From NCBI GenBank assembly GCA_964443325.1, contig CAYUCL010000002.1:62001-126000 (forward strand): 64,000 nucleotides of DNA, in the 5' to 3' direction. The notes under the pieces are model-generated. The model made no database searches. It was not told the origin of the DNA and worked only from the letters and a program-made list of their open reading frames with translations. The stretch comes from DAOUVR01 sp034430535. GTDB lineage: Bacteria > Chloroflexota > Dehalococcoidia > E44-bin15. A program made the translations under genes and the position numbers. How positions within the stretch are numbered: the stretch's first letter is position 1; each line of letters starts with the position of its first letter. Positions 60,481 through 64,000 of this stretch are shown here, in pieces.

Positions 60481-61614
60481 ATGATGCACGAAGTTGATAT
60501 CACGATTATTGGGGCTGGTGTTGTCGGGCTAGCAATCGCGGCACAAGTAACCAGCGAAGATAGGGAAGTCTATGTGCTGGAGAAGAATGAAACATTCGGC
60601 CTGGAAACAAGCAGCAGGCAGAGCGGGGTTATTCACGCCGGCATATACTACCCTCAGGGCTCACTCAAGGCAACGATGTGTGTCGACGGAAACCGCATGC
60701 TTTACCAGCTTTGCACGGCATATGGCATTGGTCATATGAGATTGGGAAAGCTAATAGTGGCGGCAACAGATGAAGAAACTGGGGAATTGCAAAGCCTGCT
60801 GAAGCGAGGCGACAGAAATGGCATAGAGGATCTAACGATACTGTCGAAACGCGAGTTGAAAGAATTAGAGCCGAATGTAGAAGGGGTTGCGGCAATCCTG
60901 TCGCCGTCAAGCGGCATCATAGATTCCCATGCATTGATGAGACACTTCGTAGCCAGAATACAGGAAGGGGATGCTCGAATAGCCTACCGAACAGAAGCAG
61001 TTGGGATAGAGAAAGCAGCCAATGGCTACAGAGTTACGGTAGATGACGGCACGGGAAGATTCACCTTTGCTACCAGAATCGTAATAAACTGTGCTGGCCT
61101 CCAATGTGATAAGGTGGCTGAGCTGGCTGGAATAGACATAGTCGAAGCAGAGTACAATTTATACTATTGTAAAGGGGACTATTTCAGCATAAGCAACACC
61201 AAAAGCAAATTGGTCAGCAGGTTAATATATCCAGTGCCACCACCCAAATTGGCAGGCATGGGGATCCATGCAACACCTGATATAGAAGGTAGAATGAGAC
61301 TGGGGCCCAGTGTCCAGTACGTAGATAGCATAGACTATGCTGTTGACACCCAGAACAAGCAGCTCTTCTATGATTCGGTAAGAAGATTTCTGCCCTTCAT
61401 CGAGTATGACGACCTGGAACCAGAAATGGCCGGCATCAGGCCAAAGATTCAGAAGCCCGGCGAAGACATCAAGGACTTCGTAATCAGAGATGAAATGGAT
61501 AAAGGCCTACCAGGATTCATAAATCTCATCGGCATTGAGTCCCCGGGTCTGACAGCCTCTCCAGCCATAGCTGAGTATGTCGGAAGCATGGTTGGAGACC
61601 TGTTGGGCAAGTGA
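60481..61614 (+). CDS. FAD-dependent oxidoreductase, L-2-hydroxyglutarate oxidase-like
   Basis: A 377-residue DAO-superfamily flavoprotein. The FAD motif DITIIGAGVVGLAIAAQ (6-22), the segment ETSSRQSGVIHAGIYYPQGS (near 41-60) and the C-terminal FINLIGIESPGLTASPAIA (near 346-364) are the pattern of LhgO and of bacterial YgaF-like oxidases. Oxidation of L-2-hydroxyglutarate or another 2-hydroxy acid is likely. ATG at 60481 or the next codon; site weak. Confidence 0.9.
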   Translation: MMHEVDITIIGAGVVGLAIAAQVTSEDREVYVLEKNETFGLETSSRQSGVIHAGIYYPQGSLKATMCVDGNRMLYQLCTAYGIGHMRLGKLIVAATDEETGELQSLLKRGDRNGIEDLTILSKRELKELEPNVEGVAAILSPSSGIIDSHALMRHFVARIQEGDARIAYRTEAVGIEKAANGYRVTVDDGTGRFTFATRIVINCAGLQCDKVAELAGIDIVEAEYNLYYCKGDYFSISNTKSKLVSRLIYPVPPPKLAGMGIHATPDIEGRMRLGPSVQYVDSIDYAVDTQNKQLFYDSVRRFLPFIEYDDLEPEMAGIRPKIQKPGEDIKDFVIRDEMDKGLPGFINLIGIESPGLTASPAIAEYVGSMVGDLLGK

Positions 61615-61630
61615 GAAATGGGGTTAGAAT

Positions 61631-61903
61631 TTGAAAGTCCGGATCTTGCATCATAGTGAGGGGTGCGCGATTGGGAGTCAGGAAACCGTTGTGCTTGATA
61701 CTACTGCGACCATAATACTTTCGGATAGAGGAAAAGATTACTGGAAGACAATTTCGCCTTGGGATACAATCATTGCCAGCGTCTACACGCTTGATCGTGG
61801 TGCCTTATTCAGTGCGGGATGCGGAGCACCAATCTGGGGACCTCAGCGATCAGTCTGTGTTCATTTTACAAAGATGGTCAATTGTTACGTAATAAATCCT
61901 TGA
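61631..61903 (+). CDS. Small protein of unknown function (90 residues)
   Basis: TTG-initiated frame 16 bases after the LhgO-like gene. It contains four cysteines (GCAIG, GCGAPIWG, VCVHFTKMVNC) and a WKTISPWDTI segment. The ribosome binding site is weak and I do not recognise a family. A cysteine-bearing small protein of the TIGR04076 type was considered but the match is not convincing. Confidence 0.4.
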   Translation: MKVRILHHSEGCAIGSQETVVLDTTATIILSDRGKDYWKTISPWDTIIASVYTLDRGALFSAGCGAPIWGPQRSVCVHFTKMVNCYVINP

Positions 61904-62179
61904 GCAGAAGCCATAGGTTTTGCGATTTCCCCACTCATGGATATCAGTAGATTCAAGTGAAGCTACCGAAAGTGAATCATGCAGAGTCCGTTTAATATGA
62001 ATATCACAATACCCATTTACTGCTCAAGCTTTCCTTAACATTGTCCAGCCGCCCTGATACTGCTATTATAACGCACAGAACCAAAACGTATTTTTAGGCA
62101 TTCGCAACGTTATCTATTGTAAGAGAAGAATTATTGCATTGTTAGTTACTACATATATGAACTGAAAGGAAGATACATC

Positions 62180-62596
62180 ATGGATGCCGATGAGCAGAAA
62201 TGTCAGCAGGGATGGAAACGGATGAAACCTAACGGGGTAGAACGCGAGACCCAACATTTGATTAATAAGGAAAGAAAAAAGAGAGGGATACCTCCAGTCG
62301 CATGGAGTCCGTATATGTACTGTCTGGCTAAAGAGGTTGCCAAAAGGCATGTGGGGAAGGGCCCTAACAAGTTGAAGCACTCCACTCGATTTGCTCTACA
62401 GGGGGGAGAGAACTTGTGTGTGGTATCAGCTTCTAATGTCAGCCCAAAGGAAATTGTCAAATGGTGGATGAATAGCGAAAAACATAAAGGATGGTTGCTT
62501 GATATGTGTGTAAATAAAGCCGCCATAGGGATTTCGAAAGGTAGCAAGTGGGCTTATGTATCTTGGTCGTTCAGTGAAAGACCTTTGGGGAAATAG
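62180..62596 (+). CDS. CAP-superfamily (SCP/PR-1-like) protein without signal peptide
   Basis: A 138-residue single CAP domain: HLINKERKKRGIPPVAWSPY near 28-47, LAKEVAKRHV near 50-59 with the first His, GENLCVV near 77-83, IVKWWMNSEKHKGWLLDM near 92-109 and IGISKGSKWAYVSWSF near the end. Bacterial CAP proteins are normally secreted or surface proteins, but no signal sequence or anchor is present here. Start ATG after AAAGGAAGATACATC. Stands alone. Confidence 0.78.
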   Translation: MDADEQKCQQGWKRMKPNGVERETQHLINKERKKRGIPPVAWSPYMYCLAKEVAKRHVGKGPNKLKHSTRFALQGGENLCVVSASNVSPKEIVKWWMNSEKHKGWLLDMCVNKAAIGISKGSKWAYVSWSFSERPLGK

Positions 62597-62735
62597 AACT
62601 AGTCATAGATATTCATGTATTGTGAATGACCACCCAGTAGGTTCGGGAAGACATAACAGTCACTCATCTTTTGGATGGACGCAACATGATAAGTATAAGA
62701 CTTGAACGGAAAACTGGTCCTGGGAGTAAAGTGAC

Positions 62736-63011
62736 ATGGTGAGTATAAACGTTTATAAGATTCCGCCGAAGCTGTGCCCGTGCGGGCGAAAGTTTGCGGT
62801 AATTCCCGAAGGTAAGTTCGGCCCTTTCTATAGATGTCCACGGTGCGGGGAGACGGCCAGCATAGACGATATTGACCTTCTTAAAGCGGTCGTGCCTGAC
62901 CAAAGAACATGCGCCAAGTGTGGCCAGCCAATGAAGTACCTGCGCACCGAAACGGCAGCCTTCCTTGCCTGCTCCGCATATCCCGAGTGCGATTATCATC
63001 TAAAATTCTAA
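62736..63011 (+). CDS. Double zinc-ribbon protein (topoisomerase I C-terminal type)
   Basis: A 91-residue protein with two C4 zinc ribbons: CPCGRKFAVIPEGKFGPFYRC followed by PRCG (C14, C16, C34, C37) and CAKCGQPMKYLRTETAAFLA followed by CSAYPEC (near 59-86). The second resembles the zf-C4 repeats at the end of bacterial topoisomerase I (FLACSAYPECDY). It may be a stand-alone nucleic-acid-binding protein or a detached piece of a topoisomerase gene. Start ATG with AGTAAAGTGAC upstream, a poor site. Confidence 0.65.
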   Translation: MVSINVYKIPPKLCPCGRKFAVIPEGKFGPFYRCPRCGETASIDDIDLLKAVVPDQRTCAKCGQPMKYLRTETAAFLACSAYPECDYHLKF

Positions 63012-63048
63012 GATACACAGAATACAACAGCTAGCCGCTTACCCCACT

Positions 63049-63105
63049 TCATCGCTCTGTCTCAACCCAGAGCCGCTTGCCGTCGGTGGTAAAGGTGATG
63101 GTGCA
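63049..63105 (-). pseudogene. Duplicate of the comEC 3' end
   Basis: Minus-strand translation ends TITFTTDGKRLWVETER and TGA, almost the same as the real comEC end at 63669-63722 (TITFTTDGNRLWVETER, TGA). About 59 bases align at roughly 86 percent identity by hand count. No longer homology to comEC is visible to the left. Confidence 0.8.
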
Positions 63106-63113
63106 CCGGATGA

Positions 63114-63365
63114 TTAAGTTGCCTGTAATAGCTTCACGAACTCTTCTACTGTTAGACCTGCCTCTCTGATGATAGCTCTAGTCGTACCCTTGGGCAAGTC
63201 TCTAGGATGCTGAGGGACTGATATCGGGTGACGGAAGCCAGATTTATACATAATCACATGACTGACTGTGTGCCTTTTTACCTCAAAGCCTGCCTTCTCC
63301 TAAGCTGCCACAAATTCATTTGGTTTCACAACGGGCAATTCTCGCTTCAAATTGGGAATCCTCAC
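63114..63365 (-). pseudogene. hicA: HicA-type toxin gene with an in-frame TAG
   Basis: From the GTG at 63365 the frame reads VRIPNLKRELPVVKPNEFVA then Ala, TAG (63300-63302, codon 22), and continues EKAGFEVKRHTVSHVIMYKS, then RHPISVPQHPRDLPKGTTRA and IIREAGLTVEEFVKLL. This is the HicA mRNA interferase fold with its catalytic histidine (SHVIMYKSG). Relatives have a leucine-type residue in place of TAG, so one base change explains the stop. The frame is otherwise full length (83 codons plus stop). The GTG overlaps the hicB stop (GTGA). Confidence 0.85.
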
Positions 63366-63595
63366 AGGGCGGCGAGTTCAATAGTATCAAACTGGTCTGG
63401 TATGGGCACACCCTCTTCTCTAGCCACGGCTAACCAGCCTTCAATGGCGTCTTTTATCATCTCCATCGCTTTCTCAAATGTTTCGCCATAAGAGATGCAC
63501 CCGGGCAAGGAGGGAACGGTTATGGTATAGCCCCCTTCGTCTTCAGATTGAAGCTCAAAAACAATGCCTCCACGAATCACCTGAAAAGTCTTCAT
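63362..63595 (-). CDS. hicB: HicB-family antitoxin
   Basis: A 77-residue HicB-like antitoxin with the partial RNase H fold signature DEGGYTITVPSLPGCISYGET (near residues 19-38) followed by a helix AMEMIKDAIEGWLAVAREEG. There is no C-terminal DNA-binding domain, which is usual for the short HicB type. The ATG at 63595 is preferred over the GTG at 63604 on the position of GAGGTGG. In the order hicB-hicA with a four-base overlap. Because hicA carries a stop, the antitoxin may now be without a partner. Confidence 0.85.
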   Translation of the reverse strand: MKTFQVIRGGIVFELQSEDEGGYTITVPSLPGCISYGETFEKAMEMIKDAIEGWLAVAREEGVPIPDQFDTIELAAL

Positions 63596-63668
63596 ATCAA
63601 CCACCTCACTTCCAACTTAACAACTCTAATTACAGAAAGTATAGCACCTAAGCGTAAGAATTATCAAT

Positions 63669-64000
63669 TCATCGCTCCGTCTCCACCCACAGCCGATTGC
63701 CATCAGTGGTGAAGGTGATTGTTCCACTCTCCGAGGTAAGGTAGACCCTGTCCTCCCCAAGCCTTTCGGTGAGCCTCGTTATGACTTCATCGCTGGGATG
63801 ACCATAGGGATTATCGGCACCCACCGATATCACCGCTACCTCAGGGTCGACAGCGGCAAGAAATTCAGGGCACGTCGAAGTGTCTGAGCCATGATGCCCA
63901 ATCTTGAGCACAGTGCTCTCTAGCTCCATCCCTTGTTCAAGAATATATCGCTCCGCATCCTCGAAATGGTCAGCAGTTAATAGAAAGCTTACCTCCCCCA
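63669..64000 (-). CDS. comEC: ComEC/Rec2-type competence protein, C-terminal metallo-beta-lactamase end (runs off the right edge)
   Basis: The visible 110 codons are the end of the MBL domain of a DNA-uptake channel protein. The frame is open to base 64000 and reads GEVSFLLTADHFEDAERYIL, then STVLKIGHHGSDTSTCPEFL near the middle, and ends in GTITFTTDGNRLWVETER. KIGHHGS is the conserved late histidine motif of this family. The membrane part would be to the right. A separate MBL protein of the same subfamily remains possible. Confidence 0.85.
   Translation of the reverse strand, partial: GEVSFLLTADHFEDAERYILEQGMELESTVLKIGHHGSDTSTCPEFLAAVDPEVAVISVGADNPYGHPSDEVITRLTERLGEDRVYLTSESGTITFTTDGNRLWVETER

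Noticed and set aside
55800..63302. TAG read as a sense codon (pyrrolysine-like recoding), from in-frame TAG in hicA and in the remnant at 55758
   Set aside because: TAG is used as an ordinary stop in core genes here (trpD, tuf, rpmG, radA), so the in-frame TAGs are more likely nonsense mutations or chance.

Overview
The window is a 64 kb piece of a bacterial chromosome, probably from an assembled metagenome because it contains two fixed 10-N gaps. The closest fit I can argue for is an uncultured Chloroflexota, Dehalococcoidia-like. The reasons are the style of the EF-Tu and ribosomal protein sequences, the anaerobic ferredoxin and tungsten enzymes, and dispersed repeats of the type CCTGTCCTGAGCTTGTCGAA. 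That is inference from recall, not a search result. Start codons are often TTG, and GGAGG-type ribosome binding sites are common and close to the start.

Left part (1-19.6 kb, all + strand except one gene): the end of a trp operon (trpD fragment, trpC, trpF, trpB, trpA), a DUF1015 gene, a divergent galT-like gene, then a translation block. The block holds tRNA-Thr, tRNA-Tyr, tRNA-Thr, tuf, rpmG, secE, nusG, rplK, rplA, an L10 leader, rplJ and rplL. The usual rpoB and rpoC do not follow; radC, a lone 5S rRNA with its own promoter and terminator, and clpC come instead. Next are an isochorismatase-family hydrolase and an operon of radA, larE and larC. LarE and LarC build the nickel-pincer cofactor.

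Middle part (19.9-38.0 kb, all - strand): a long branched-chain amino acid operon, read from a good promoter at about 38.02 kb: pyrD, ilvD, ilvB, ilvN, ilvC, leuA, leuC, leuD, leuB, cimA. Having both cimA and leuA implies isoleucine made from pyruvate through citramalate, with LeuC, LeuD and LeuB probably serving both routes. Passengers sit inside the array: a MgtC-like gene, a DUF3795 gene broken by a repeat, a divergent PEP carboxykinase, a small nuclease-like protein and a TdeIII-like type II restriction-modification pair.

Right part (38.4-64 kb, mixed strands): an accessory and catabolic region. It includes a MarR regulator with a visible operator, a metallo-hydrolase, two paralogous membrane proteins made of GYxxG repeats, an amino-acid and 2-oxo-acid oxidation set (glutamate dehydrogenase family, IorA/IorB, class III aminotransferase, a diaminopentanoate dehydrogenase-like enzyme), a tungsten aldehyde:ferredoxin oxidoreductase, an acyl-CoA ligase, an enolase-superfamily enzyme, an M28 peptidase, a PEP mutase/isocitrate lyase family enzyme and an LhgO-like oxidase. 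The gdh and AOR genes share an almost identical promoter and leader, which suggests co-regulation. At the far right a hicBA toxin-antitoxin pair, with a nonsense codon in hicA, lies between the 3' end of comEC and a diverged second copy of that 3' end.

Intergenic DNA is rich in repeats. At least four families can be seen, including a twin-hairpin element of about 61 bp with three copies, one of which interrupts a gene. No CRISPR array, transposase, integrase, prophage or replication origin was recognised.
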